A stretch of DNA of 64,000 bases from UBA12191 sp964422295. GTDB taxonomy: Bacteria > Planctomycetota > UBA8108 > UBA1146. Below the pieces are notes generated by a model. It made no database searches and was not told the DNA's origin. It was given only the letters and a program-made list of their open reading frames with translations. Location of the stretch: the NCBI GenBank assembly GCA_964422295.1, contig CAYRAM010000002.1:62001-126000 (forward strand), read 5' to 3'. The position numbers and the translations under genes are program-made. This document shows positions 44,741-56,000 of the stretch, in pieces. Positions within the stretch are counted from its first letter, which is position 1. Each line of letters begins with the position of its first letter.

Positions 44741-45449
44741 GTCCCATCTCTTCAGGATTCCTTGAAATGAAGGATGCGCTCCTCCCTTGGTAAACGATGG
44801 CTGATCTCATCTCTCCAATCTCCACCGAGGCTTGGAATTGCCAATTGGCGTGACCGATTTCAGGAAGATCTGACCTGATCGCACCTTGGAGCACATCGGG
44901 GTTTGTCTCACCGGAAAATTGGCGAAGAGGCAGAGTCATTCCATCTCCTCGGGCTTTGACCATCGCTTCCTTCTGGACCCAGAGATGGAAGAAAGAGGTT
45001 CTTCGCTTTTCTTCAGAGACTTGCAACCATTGAATTTGCTCTTCGGGAGAGAAGCATCTTTGGGCAAGGTCCTCGATCGGGGATTCTTCACGAATTCGTT
45101 CAAGATCTACACCAAGTGGAGAGTTATCAGAGATTGCCAAGAGAGCAAATTCACCACAGTGGCTCAAATTAAAACCGAGAGGGGAATCACAATCCAATTG
45201 CGGTTTGCCATGTGCGCCAATTTTCAGCGGGACCTCTTTCGGATTGCAGTTGAGATAGGAAGCCAGAATCCAGCGCAGACCCAACCGGGACCGGGCTGCT
45301 CGCTGACCCAACTCCGGAAATATACCCTGATCAATTCTTGTGCGTTCATCCATGGCCAGATCACTCAGGTGATCCCGTGGTTCAGGTGGATTACCACCGA
45401 GGGAAAACCTCCATGTCTCTATGGGAATCGAAGACGAATCTACAGTCAT
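44727..45449 (-). CDS. Sfp-type 4'-phosphopantetheinyl transferase (PfaE-like)
   Basis: This enzyme converts apo-ACP to holo-ACP by attaching phosphopantetheine from CoA. The 240-residue Sfp-type sequence has GFNLSHCGEFALLAI, GVDLERIRE (Mg-binding acidic pair) and FFHLWVQKEAMVKARGDGM (WxxKEAxxK), all family signatures. It is the last gene of the seven-gene operon; its ATG overlaps the oleD stop (ATGA). In marine Pfa clusters the equivalent activator is called PfaE. The four ACP domains of the first synthase in the same operon are the obvious substrate. It overlaps the convergent cohesin-like gene at its 3' end. Confidence 0.92.
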   Translation of the reverse strand: MTVDSSSIPIETWRFSLGGNPPEPRDHLSDLAMDERTRIDQGIFPELGQRAARSRLGLRWILASYLNCNPKEVPLKIGAHGKPQLDCDSPLGFNLSHCGEFALLAISDNSPLGVDLERIREESPIEDLAQRCFSPEEQIQWLQVSEEKRRTSFFHLWVQKEAMVKARGDGMTLPLRQFSGETNPDVLQGAIRSDLPEIGHANWQFQASVEIGEMRSAIVYQGRSASFISRNPEEMGLSRW

Positions 45450-46450
45450 GATGAAACCATCTCTGTATTTCGGAGGGCATTCCTGAATCGCCGCATTCCC
45501 TCTTCAGTCGTCACATGTGGACTCCAACCGAGATCTTTCTTTGCTGCCGATAAATCAAACCAATGACTTGTCGATTGTTGGTGGACCACAAAACGAGTTA
45601 CCGGTGGTTCTCCACTGAAGAAGGGGGTTCGATACATCCCTTCAATCAACCATCCGGCAAATTTGGCCACCGCTGGCGAAAGCGACGGTTGGATACGAGG
45701 AATCCCTGCACAATCAAGAAACTGGTTGATCAAGTCTTCAGGGGGCATCGGTTCATCATTGGCGATGAAATATGCTTTTCCCCTGCAGGCGGGATTGGAA
45801 TCCAGCTTCTCCAAAGCACTGATGTGGGCATCGACTGCGTTATCGATATAGCAAGCGTCGATTTTCATTCCCTGACGGCGTACAAGTTTCAACTTTCCCT
45901 TGCGTGCCCTGTCGGTGATACGCGGATACAGATGCCGGTCGCCAGGCCCCCAAACCAAGTGGGGTCGCAGGGCGATGGTTTTGAATTCAGATCCGTTTGC
46001 AGCCAGGACAGCGGCTTCAGCAATGGCTTTGGTCCTCGGGTAGTCCGCCAAATACTGAGCGGGATATGGCTCCGATTCGTCGATGCCAATCTGGTCAGTT
46101 CCCGCGAAGACCACGCTGGGAGATGAGGTAAAGATCAGCTTATCGATGCCGTTCTGTTGGCACGCAGCGATCACGTTGTTTGTTCCTACCACATTGGTGC
46201 GATGAAACTCATCGGTGGGGCCAGAAATCGCGGCAAGAGCGGCGACGTGGAATACTGCATCGACGGACCGCATGGCTTCCACCAAAGGATCGAACTGATC
46301 GATGGCTCCTTTGTAGTGAGTTCCTCCCAGCGTCTCAAGATCGGGGTACTCACCCCTTTGATAAGTCACGATGTCGTGTCCCATTTCAATGAGACGTTTG
46401 GCAATCCTGCCACCGATGAAACCACCCGCTCCTGTGATCAAGCACTTCAT
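45446..46450 (-). CDS. oleD: OleD-like NAD(P)H-dependent beta-ketoacid reductase
   Basis: In the Ole pathway OleD reduces the 2-alkyl-3-keto acid made by OleA to the 2-alkyl-3-hydroxy acid. The 334-residue extended-SDR/3-beta-HSD family protein shows ITGAGGFIGGRIA (cofactor site), FTSSPSVVFAG (Ser), YPRTKAIAE (YxxxK) and ALRPHLVWGPGDRHLYPR, the last strongly reminiscent of OleD. The ATG overlaps the stop of the OleC gene (ATGA). On its own it could be called a sterol dehydrogenase-like epimerase; the context of OleA, OleB and OleC decides the call. Cytoplasmic or membrane-associated in an Ole assembly. Confidence 0.9.
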   Translation of the reverse strand: MKCLITGAGGFIGGRIAKRLIEMGHDIVTYQRGEYPDLETLGGTHYKGAIDQFDPLVEAMRSVDAVFHVAALAAISGPTDEFHRTNVVGTNNVIAACQQNGIDKLIFTSSPSVVFAGTDQIGIDESEPYPAQYLADYPRTKAIAEAAVLAANGSEFKTIALRPHLVWGPGDRHLYPRITDRARKGKLKLVRRQGMKIDACYIDNAVDAHISALEKLDSNPACRGKAYFIANDEPMPPEDLINQFLDCAGIPRIQPSLSPAVAKFAGWLIEGMYRTPFFSGEPPVTRFVVHQQSTSHWFDLSAAKKDLGWSPHVTTEEGMRRFRNALRNTEMVSS

Positions 46451-48090
46451 CCCAGGAACCTCCCGACTCGGGTGGCGAGAAGTTCTCGCTGGATTTTGGC
46501 GTTGTGGCGAATATCCACTGGGAATGGTCCAGTGAACACCACCGTATCAATGCAGTTCGTCGTGGGATTCTTCATGGCGAGATCGAGAAGTTCTTTGCGG
46601 ATCCGTTCCTGAGCGATGCTTGTCCCCGGAGCTGTTTCGACACACAGGATCGGTCGTTGTGCTTCGGGGGGGCCCACTCCGACCAATGCAGTGCGAAACA
46701 CGCCTGGATGTTCCTCAAAGATTCGTTCGCTTGCAACGGTGTCAATGGGGCCATCGACGGTAGTCACCCTTTGGCTGGCCCTGCCCCTGAACCAAATGAG
46801 TCCATCTTCATCCCGTGTGCCGACATCTCCGGTGCGGTGCCAGATTCTGTTGTGGGAATCGACAAACTTGTGCGAAGAGTTCGCAACTTCATCGAAGAGA
46901 TAACTGCGACTCACGGGGGGGCCCGAAACCCAGATTTCACCGACCGAATCATGGTCAAGAGAATGGTCCTGTGGATTGCCTCCGCATTCGACAATATGCA
47001 ATTGCACCTCTGGTACCGGACGACCGAGGCATACGCCCTTGCCTGTGAGGGTTTGTTCACGGGTGTCGAGGATCTTCTGATGCCCTGTATGGCACAGGGG
47101 TAGCCCTTCGGTGGCACCGTAGGGAGTTTCGATGGAAGTCTCGGCAGAGACATATCTTGCCAATGTTGCAATGGCATCGTGACGAGCGGGTGCTCCTGCA
47201 CTGATGATTCTGCGGAGGCCTTCGATCTTTCGCTCGGAAGTTTGTAAAAATTGAGACAAAGTGTGCAACAGGGCGGGGGATGCAAACAGATTGGTGACGT
47301 TGTACCTGTCGATCAGATCGAGAATGTGTTGTGGATCTGCCTTGGCAGGTTGAGTGAAATCCATCACAGGCACCACCGATGTCATTCCCATCGCCACCCC
47401 GAAGAGTCCGAAAAGCGGAAAGGTGGGGAGATCGACTTCACCTGCTTCCAGGCGATGACAGCGGGCGAGTGACTTGACCTGTGCTTCCAGTTGTCCGTGG
47501 TGGGCCATCGCTCCCTTGGCGGGACCCGTGCTGCCGGAGGTAAAGAGAACCGCTGCAAGTTCGTCCCGGCCAAGGACCGGACCTTCATACGGAACCAGAG
47601 AAGGGCTCTTTTTGCGCAATTCTGTCAAGCGGTATGTTCCTGGTGGGAAGGGACCTCTGCCGACACCAAATCGATGGCGAATCGTCTTTCGGCTCCAGCC
47701 CAGCATGACTCTGGCCCAATGGGCTTTCCTGACCCCAACAAAGGCTTCCGGCGCTGCGCGATCGAGACACGATTTCAATCCGGCTATACCAAGACCAGGA
47801 TCGACGAGGATGGGTGGCGCACCGATACGCAATAGCGCGAAGGTGCATGCAAGAAACTCCCGTCCAGGTGGAACCATCAGGACGGTACGCATTCCTCTGC
47901 GGATTCCGCGCATGATCAGCGCATGACAAGTTTGATCGACCAGTGCATCCAATTCCCTGAAAGTTCTCTCTTCGACACGCTCCCTATGGAATTCTCGAAC
48001 CGCAATCTGATGGGGATGAGTGCGTGCATGATGACGAAGGAGTCTGTCGACCCCGGACTGTGGTTGGGCAGTGGGGGTGATCACAGTCAA
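46447..48090 (-). CDS. oleC: OleC-like beta-lactone synthetase (AMP-dependent ligase family)
   Basis: OleC adenylates the 2-alkyl-3-hydroxy acid and closes it to a beta-lactone. The 547-residue sequence has ANL-superfamily motifs: LFTSGSTGPAKGAM (P-loop), TPYGATEGLPL, HRTGDVGTRDEDGLIWFRGR and the C-terminal RHNAKIQRELLA with the catalytic Lys position. The stretch CTFALLRIGAPPILVDPGLG is characteristic of OleC and not of ordinary acyl-CoA ligases. The start is TTG at 48090 overlapping the OleB stop (TTGA); the overlap pattern matches the other junctions. The gene lies in the order A-B-C-D usual for ole clusters. Confidence 0.92.
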   Translation of the reverse strand: MTVITPTAQPQSGVDRLLRHHARTHPHQIAVREFHRERVEERTFRELDALVDQTCHALIMRGIRRGMRTVLMVPPGREFLACTFALLRIGAPPILVDPGLGIAGLKSCLDRAAPEAFVGVRKAHWARVMLGWSRKTIRHRFGVGRGPFPPGTYRLTELRKKSPSLVPYEGPVLGRDELAAVLFTSGSTGPAKGAMAHHGQLEAQVKSLARCHRLEAGEVDLPTFPLFGLFGVAMGMTSVVPVMDFTQPAKADPQHILDLIDRYNVTNLFASPALLHTLSQFLQTSERKIEGLRRIISAGAPARHDAIATLARYVSAETSIETPYGATEGLPLCHTGHQKILDTREQTLTGKGVCLGRPVPEVQLHIVECGGNPQDHSLDHDSVGEIWVSGPPVSRSYLFDEVANSSHKFVDSHNRIWHRTGDVGTRDEDGLIWFRGRASQRVTTVDGPIDTVASERIFEEHPGVFRTALVGVGPPEAQRPILCVETAPGTSIAQERIRKELLDLAMKNPTTNCIDTVVFTGPFPVDIRHNAKIQRELLATRVGRFLG

Positions 48091-48995
48091 ACCAGCCCTC
48101 CGCGAACCTGATGACAGTTTCTGAAATTGCGAATGATGGGGAGCAATTTATCTGGAAACTCGTCGAGCAAAAGGTGCCCGGCTTCGGCCCAACTGTAGAC
48201 ATCCGCCTCGGGCCACAAATTTTGCCAATGGCGCAAAAAGTCAGTGTTGAAAACAGGGTCCTTTTCACCCCAAAGGAGCAGTAAAGGGTGATCGCGCAAG
48301 CGATCGAGGTTCCTTTCCACTTCCTGCAGAGTTTCCCAGGAGGGATCTTCCGGTCCGACGGGGATATCTTGAACGAATCGATGGATCGCCAGGCGGTCTT
48401 TGTGATTTTGGTAAGGGAACCGGTATCCACTCAATTCTGACCGTGAAAGTTTTCTCGTTTTCACACCGACCATTAAAGTCCCGATAACAAATGCGTTGAG
48501 CCGGCGGATCAGCCACTCCCCAAACACTCCACGAGCAGGGGTAAGGATTGGCGGGAAGGACATCCCCGGCTGCAAGGGAAACGCAGCGGTATTGACGGCA
48601 ATCAAGTGCTGAAAACGTTCTGGTTTTCGTCCTGCAACTCCAAATCCGATGGCCCCTCCCCAGTCATGGGAGAGAAGTGTCGCTCCTGAATCGATGCCCA
48701 AATGATCGAGTAATCTTTCCAGGTCAAGGATTCTGTCGGCGAGACGGTAACCGTACTCCGATTCACCAGGTTTGTCAGAGAGCCCGCAACCGATGTGATC
48801 AACGGCGATGACTCGATTCATGGTAGACAGGCCCCGAATGAGATTTCTGAAATGGAATGACCAGGTCGGATTGCCATGAACGCAAATGATGGGGGTTCCT
48901 TCACCCTCATCGACATAGTTCATTCGAATCCCGTTTCCCCGATCCCATGAGTTTCCGGTGAAGGGATATTCCTCCTGGAAATTACGCTGTTTCAT
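48087..48995 (-). CDS. oleB: OleB-like beta-lactone decarboxylase (alpha/beta-hydrolase)
   Basis: OleB decarboxylates the cis-beta-lactone to the final cis-olefin. This haloalkane-dehalogenase-like alpha/beta hydrolase has VHGNPTWSFHFRNLI (oxyanion region), DHIGCGLSDKP, and the nucleophile elbow LSHDWGGAIG with Asp111 in place of Ser, plus the His in AEAGHLLLDEF. An Asp nucleophile is the OleB feature. I place the start at ATG 48995, which overlaps the OleA stop (ATGA) and has GGGAG just upstream, giving 302 residues; an ATG four codons earlier is possible. Some bacteria carry an OleBC fusion; here B and C are separate. Confidence 0.92.
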   Translation of the reverse strand: MKQRNFQEEYPFTGNSWDRGNGIRMNYVDEGEGTPIICVHGNPTWSFHFRNLIRGLSTMNRVIAVDHIGCGLSDKPGESEYGYRLADRILDLERLLDHLGIDSGATLLSHDWGGAIGFGVAGRKPERFQHLIAVNTAAFPLQPGMSFPPILTPARGVFGEWLIRRLNAFVIGTLMVGVKTRKLSRSELSGYRFPYQNHKDRLAIHRFVQDIPVGPEDPSWETLQEVERNLDRLRDHPLLLLWGEKDPVFNTDFLRHWQNLWPEADVYSWAEAGHLLLDEFPDKLLPIIRNFRNCHQVRGGLV

Positions 48996-50050
48996 CGCCA
49001 CTCCCATGCCAGCATTCGACAGACCAGCCCGCTGCCGATTCCAAGAAATGCGACTTTATGTCCTGGCTGCAGAAAGCCTCGTTCAGCGGCCAGGGCTGCG
49101 GTCATCGGTATCGATACGGTACCGATATTGCCCAAAAACGGGAAGGTAATGAAATCCTGATCCGGAGAAATCCCCAGTGCAGGCAAAATCTCAAGCCGAT
49201 GGGCAGAACCGACTTGGTGGCAAATGGTTCTTTCAACATCTTCGGGGGACCAATGAAGCTGTTCCAGAAATCGATTCCATGTTTGCAGTCCCAGTCCAAC
49301 ACCGTGGTTCAGAACTCCGATGGCGTCCGTTTCCATGTATTCAATTCGCTCTGCGGGGTGATTGGAATCCGTGGGAGTTTTGATTCCCCAACGGCAAAGT
49401 TGGTGCCAGCGGGAATCACTGCCGTGGGCTGATCCCAGTAGCCGAGGCCCCTGATTGCTGATCTCTTCTGACACGAGAATCATGGCAGCGGCCCCGGACC
49501 CTCCGGTCCAGGTTGCCAGTGATTTGGTAAATCGCTCGATGTCTGGATCCTGTTCCATCTGAGTACAAGCGATTTCGACGATTTCTCTCGCACTTTCACA
49601 ACTGACGACGACCGTCACATTTTGGCGACGGGAACGAATCGCATCCTGTGCCAATACGACTGCATCGATGCTCCCCAAACAGGCATTTGACAAATCATAT
49701 AATTCGATGTGGTCCCCTGCTTCGAGATGGTGTGCGACTGAGCAGGCGGTGGCGGGCTCAAATCCTTCTCTGCAGACTCCTGTGTAGATCAGTCGATCTA
49801 CCGAAGAAATATCCATCCCTGCACGGTCCAACGCCTTGCTGACTGCACGTGCAGCCATTTCTGAGATGGAAGTACCTCTGTTCCACCAGCGACGCTCCCG
49901 AACTCCGGTCAACTGTTCGATCTGCCCTTTGGGAATTCCCAATCGGTCCCAAGTAGAACTCATCATCTCTTCAATTTCGGCACTGGAAACGATGCAGGGT
50001 GCCATTTCGATACCCATCGCGGCCAGATGAAGATCCCTGTTTGAGGTCAT
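48992..50050 (-). CDS. oleA: OleA-like head-to-head acyl-condensing enzyme
   Basis: OleA joins two activated fatty acyl chains by non-decarboxylative Claisen condensation to a 2-alkyl-3-keto acid. The 352-residue thiolase-fold protein has the catalytic Cys124 in DLSNACLGSIDAV, His278 in ICHQVGSAHR and Asn308 in FLGNIGTVSIP. Glu98 in CREGFEPATA is at the position of the base that distinguishes OleA from FabH. This is the strongest evidence that it is OleA and not a KAS III. The ATG overlaps the stop of the upstream synthase gene (ATGA), so it is directly coupled to the Pfa-like enzymes, which suggests that their product is its substrate. Confidence 0.93.
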   Translation of the reverse strand: MTSNRDLHLAAMGIEMAPCIVSSAEIEEMMSSTWDRLGIPKGQIEQLTGVRERRWWNRGTSISEMAARAVSKALDRAGMDISSVDRLIYTGVCREGFEPATACSVAHHLEAGDHIELYDLSNACLGSIDAVVLAQDAIRSRRQNVTVVVSCESAREIVEIACTQMEQDPDIERFTKSLATWTGGSGAAAMILVSEEISNQGPRLLGSAHGSDSRWHQLCRWGIKTPTDSNHPAERIEYMETDAIGVLNHGVGLGLQTWNRFLEQLHWSPEDVERTICHQVGSAHRLEILPALGISPDQDFITFPFLGNIGTVSIPMTAALAAERGFLQPGHKVAFLGIGSGLVCRMLAWEWR

Positions 50051-53000
50051 GATTGAATCCTGCGTTGAATGGTGAAATCCTCCATGCTGTAGATAGGAAG
50101 ATCATCTACGATGAGCATCCCATCTGCACGAAGGAACCCTTTGTCGTCGTCAATTTCATTGATTTGTGCTTCGACGACGACCCTCTTGCGGTCAGGAATC
50201 ACCTGGCCTCTGTATGTCCAACGGTGCGGAATTCCGGGGGTGATGCTCCGGTGGGTCATCGATCCACCTGAGCCCCATCGGTCGCGGGCGACTTCCTGTA
50301 GCAGCTGCAGCATCGATTCGAGACCCAGGCTTCCTGGCCAGACAGGATCTCCCATGAAGTGGGATTTGAAGAACCAGGCTTCGGGATTCACTTCGATCGA
50401 GCCACGGATAAATCCGAGTCCTGAAGTTCCTCCATCAGGGATGTAAAGATCGACTTCATCGATCATTCGAAATTCATCCGACGGCCCGGGTTGTCTTTGG
50501 GCCAGCGAATAAAACTTTCCTCTCAGGGCTTCCCTGGGAGCGATGGTCTTGGGAACCGCACCGGGTAATCCGACCTGTTCCGCCAATGATTGCGGAGGAA
50601 AAAATCCAAAGTAGGTGTTTCCCCGGTAGAGTGCGCCCAGTGAGTCATCCACCTCCAGATCAAAATGCTGAATCCACATCCCTGCTCCATGGTCTGCGGC
50701 AGTCATCTTGACGCGAGTGGTGAGCAGTCCACTCTTCGGAGTAACCGGTCGATTCAAGGTGGCTTCTCCACCGAGGTTTCTGAAGTGAAGGGGGTCCTTT
50801 GATGTCAATGCAGATCCCACATACCCGGCGAGCCATCCACAGGGTTGCAGTGCAATTTCCAACAGGACTGCAAATGGCATCTCACCGCTTCCACCCGCAT
50901 CGAAATACCATGCATCAGGGGGAATCATGTATTCGGCGGTACAGGCTGCTCCCGCTTCGACGACCCACGGCTCACCTTTCACTTCCACGATTCTGTCGAG
51001 AAAGCAGTAGGGGGGACCTGGCAGGCGAGCAAGATAACGGTCTCCATCGAAAGGCATGTAGCGGTCTCCAAAGGCGTCCGATGGCAAACCTGTGGAAAAG
51101 GAGAGGATTTGTTGGTGGCTGTAGATGGTCGGTTTTTCAGAAGCGATGGCAGGATCATCGCCTCCTCCGCCGGGAGCATTCAGGGGGATCTCAAGTGGAG
51201 GGGCGGCCTGCGATCGTTTTTCCTTGGGTCGCCAGCGCTGTACCAATTGGGCTTCACTTAGGCCGACGAGTCTCAGCGATAAACCTTCCATTTCGACGAT
51301 GGGCTTGCCATCTGCCAGCATCAATGCACTGGCGATTACGTATGGCTCAGGGTGAAGACCGATCTCGTGCACGTGCACCTCGTAGCTGACGAAATCGGTC
51401 TCTGGAGTGACCTGGCCACGGCAGCGGAGTCGACCGGCGACTCCGGGGACAGGCATCGCGGCGATCTGATCGGTTTCACCGATCCAACCCCAGCTCATCA
51501 GCAAAACCCTGAGTGTATGAATGCAACTCTCGTACATCAGAGTCCCGGGCATGACGTGATCATCAGTGAAATGGCACGTCAGGAACCAATCGTCGGGGTG
51601 AATCTTGAGTTCGCCGACGACACATCCCAAACCATAATTTCCACCCTCCGCTTCCAGTCGCTTGACGCTGTCGATGAGGGTCATCCGTCCACCGGGCAGG
51701 GTCCAGGGGGAGGAGAGTTCGAGGGCATCAAATGCGGGACCGAAGACCTTTCCCAAGGCGCCCTTTCTGAGATAAGCCATTTTGATTGCATCCAATTCCT
51801 GAACATCTGTGGAGATGGGTGGACACCAATCAGCGGGGCACTTTTCCTGAGGACGTGGGCGATGGGGAGACTGGACGATTCCCCTTCCTGAAGCCAATTC
51901 TTGTGGAGAAAAGAAGCCTGCACAGCCGTCTCGCATCATTAGAAATGGCTGCCCATCGACGGTTGCATCGAAATGGAATCTGAAGAGCAGTGTTTTGTCT
52001 TGGCGAAAAAATTCATTGATGTGTATGTCGTAGAGGATGGTCTTTCCTGCGGGGGGGAGCTCGGAGTGGAATGTGACCTGTGCATCGAGCAACCGGTAAA
52101 CTGATTCTCCCCGAGTATGCAAATCTGCACCGAGGAATCCTGAAAGAAAGAGATCTGCCTGGCCACTCTCGACGGCGATGGAGGTCGGGATTCTGCCTGA
52201 GTCCAAATACCACGCTCCATCTTTGATGTCGTGGGCTGTGATGATCCGACCCGGACCGAGGGAGAGAGGGTCCCCCTCCAGCGACAATATCCGATCTACC
52301 AACATCAGAGGTTCATTCGGAAGGCGGACTCGGGTTGGAAATTGGTCCGCCTGTCCATGCTTCTCGCCGAGCACAGGACCGACCTTCCCACGTGCGAATT
52401 CGATGCATTGGGATCGATCAAAGAGTGGAGGTGCGTCTGTTGCCACAGAACCGGATGGTTCGTTGGGAGTAACACCGCTGTGGGAAGACTCTTGCGGAGG
52501 ATTCTGCTCCACGACGCTGGACCGACCATAAATAGGATTCGTGGGGGAGTTCAATTTGTCGCGAGTTTCCAACGGACTTGATTCTTCAATTCGCCTTGAG
52601 ACCGCCATCTGTAATCTTTTCTTCAATACTTCTCTGCGTGTAGTGTCTCCTCCATGGGATCCAACTTCATTAAAGAGAGGTGCAGCGGTAGCGGGGACCT
52701 CAGAACTGGATAAAGCAGGAACTTGCGAATCAACTTCGGATTTGACAGGAACAGTTTCCGTCAAGTTTCCGTAGACGGACTCAGCGTCTTCCACCGTTGT
52801 TTTTCTTTTCATGGAAACAGGAAGAGCGGGAATGTGTCTGGGACCTCTGCCATCCGGGATTTCAACCAAGTCGTTTCGATCTTTCAAAGGCGCACGGTGA
52901 CCCAGACAGGGGCCAAAGTCGACGGGGATCCTTTCGACCGCGCACGCCAACAAGAGCCTGGAGAGACTGAGTTCTTCTGATTCACCTCTCCAGAAGAGTG

Positions 53001-56000
53001 GCAGTGTTCTAAAGTTGCGATCTCCCAACGATTTACGGATGAGTCGCGAGCATGACGCTCCTGGTCCGGGTTCGATGAAGATCCTGGTCCCATGGTTCCA
53101 CATGGCTTCGATGATTTTCGGGAAATCGAATCCGTGAATAGCTTGTTTGAGGATGGATTCGGCAATCTTGTCAGAGTCGAACTGCAGAATTTCTCCCGTT
53201 GCTGTACATAGAATCTTGCTGCCGTTATCGGGAGGAGAGACCGGCCACTGGTGCAGTGATCTGTATTGATCACGGACATGCTCGACCAAATTACAGTGAA
53301 CGGAGGTGACCCCCGTCAGGGGAACAGCCGACCAATTTTCTCGATGGATCAGTTTCTGGAGTTCAGCAGGGTCACCTCCGAGTACGACTTCATCGGAAGC
53401 GTTGACCAGCAATAAGTAGCAGCGTTCTGTAGAATGCAGCGCACGCTCCACCTCATCCCTCGAGCGATCGATCACCATCGCACCCCAAGGATCCGTGCGC
53501 ATCGAATCCCATTCCCAGGCGGTTCTTGCAGCGCGGAACTCGCCACCCAGCCAGACGTCGAAGAGGTCTCCTTGTTCCATCTGCTTCTGCATTTCTCGTC
53601 GATGTTGCCAAATCCCTTGGGCAAAAAGCATCGCTGTTTGTCCGAGGCTGTGGCCACAGGAGATTGCCGCTTCGATTCCGAAACCCCTCAACAAGTCAGT
53701 TCCGAATCCCCCAAGGGCAACCTGGGCCAAGATCTCTTGACGAATATCTTGGGGAAGAGGGGTTACCGGGCTCCAGAAGGACGGATCAGAAATCATGCGA
53801 TGGAGCATTCCTCCATCTTCACAAGTGGAGACCATCGCCCCTGAAAAGCGGGTGAACAATTGACGACCTGCTCCGGGATAGAGACTACCCGATCCCGGAT
53901 AGACGAATCCCACTTCACCAGAGAAGCCGAGGGCAGTCGGATGGGATCTCAAGACTTCCCAACCATCCCCACGCAGGTCTCTCAAATTTTCTGCAGGGAT
54001 TCTCTTCGCTTCTTCCAAAGCCTGGCGCAGGCTTGCCAAGTCTTTGAAGAGGAAACCGACCGCGTGGGGAGCCGAATAACTTGGCGGATGGATTTCGAAC
54101 CAGTTCCTTGAAAGGTCCACTGCCGAATCACGATCTGCTGCTGCGTGACTCAACCACTCTTCAATGGCATCCAGTGCCTTATGCGTCGATTCTCCTTCTA
54201 ACAGGATCATTCCCCATGGGATATTTCCATTAGCGGTGAGGGCTCTGTGATTAAGTTTGGTTTTTTCACCGATAGGTTTGGGTTTCGCATCTCCCATTCG
54301 CATCAACAGAGATCCGTGGTCGCCGAGTTGTCCGCGAAAATCAACCCGTACCGATGCTTTTCCCGTCAACGCTTGAAGCCATGGAATCGCAGGTCTATCC
54401 GCAGAGTTGCTGGGGAGTACTGCTGAATCAAACATTTGCATCCCCTGAATCACGGAGATGAGAGGAGTTGTGCATCCACTCTGCTCAAGTTCGATGGGCA
54501 GTGAGACGATCCGAATTCCAGGAGTCCGAGTAGCCTTCGATAAATTGACAGGGTGATCCCGTTGACTGAGAACGATGTGGGGGCGAGAGTTTTGCCACAT
54601 CGCCAATTGGGAGGATCGCTCAGCCGGCAATACTCTTCTCCCCGAAAACATGCTGTCTGCTGCTGCGCAACCCGTTCCTTCAAGGATGGCATGGACTCGT
54701 TGTTGTGTCTCCACTGCATCATCAAGTCTGCGCAAAATCAGAGCTGCTGCAGCATCGGATCTACTCGATAACCCATCACGGGCATCGATCACCCGGGAGA
54801 TCACATCGAGACCCAAGTTCGCAGCAGCAACGACGACGGTGTCGCAACTCTTCTCCTGCAAACTGTGGATTCCCTGTTCGATGGCCCGGAAACCTCCGAG
54901 GTCATCATTGCTGACAGTATGGGATGGACCTCCTGCGCCCAAATCCCGAGCGATGCGGCTGGCGGCGACACTTCCCAGAGCCCCCATGACCCTATTGGCG
55001 TTTAATGGAAAACTGACTTCATCCTGCAACTGCTGGATCCAGCGATCCACGTCTTCAGGGCGGGCTTCGATTCCCAGTTCTTTGAGCCAGGATCTCCCTC
55101 TTTCAGGGAGCATCCACCGCAGATGATACAAGCTGCTTCGAGGGTCGAGATTCAAGCCGATCAGGACCGATCCGCCTAATCCCGCTTCTTCCATTCCAGC
55201 ATGGTTGAGAGCCTCCCGGCACACCTTCAGCAATGCCAACTGCTGGGGAAGCAATTCCTGCATCTCCATCGGCGGAATTCGGTATGTCATCGGCGACCCG
55301 CGAAGGGGTCCCGTTGCTATTCCTTTTGGAAGAGTGAGGCCCTCATCTTCAAGCCATCGGGTCTCTGGCACTCCGTATTGCCCAGGAAGAGGAGGGGTCT
55401 TCGCAGGAAATTCGTCGAGGGTCAATAAGGTGGACCTCATTTCGGAACAGTTCTGAAAAGGCCCAGCCATCGCTCCATAGCCGACGACAGCGATGGGGCA
55501 ATCCGGTTTTTGAGATGCGGGGGAGGGCACAAGTGGGCTCTTCACCGATTCGGAATACTCTTCGATGAGCAAATGGGCGTTGATCCCCCCAAATCCGAAA
55601 GCGCTTACTGCAGAGCGCCGGCTTCGGCCTGTTTGTTGGATCCAAGGTTCCGCAGAACCTGGAATCCGGAAGGGAGAATCATCCAGGGGAAAGTCTCCCG
55701 GGGTCTGTCTTTGGTCAGGGAGCGGAGGGATTTCGCGATTTTTCATCGCCAGGAGCACCTTGATCAATCCTGCGCTTCCGGCAGCAGTCAACGTGTGGCC
55801 AATCGAGGATTTGATCGACCCGAGAGCACACTGCCCAGGTTGCCAGGTGTGATCGCTCCACAATTCCCTGAGGCTCTCCAACTCGGTCGCATCGCCCACG
55901 GGTGTTCCCGTGGCATGGCACTCGATGAAATCCACATCGAGGGGGGACCAACCGGCAGTTTTGTACGCCTGGCGCATCGCTCGGACTTGTCCCTCCCCGG

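Noticed and set aside
48087..49007. OleB gene read as a haloalkane dehalogenase
   Set aside because: The fold and Asp nucleophile are the same, but the position between oleA and oleC makes the beta-lactone decarboxylase role far more likely.
48992..50050. OleA gene read as FabH (KAS III)
   Set aside because: Glu98 in the FEPATA segment and the ole gene context match OleA; FabH lacks this Glu.
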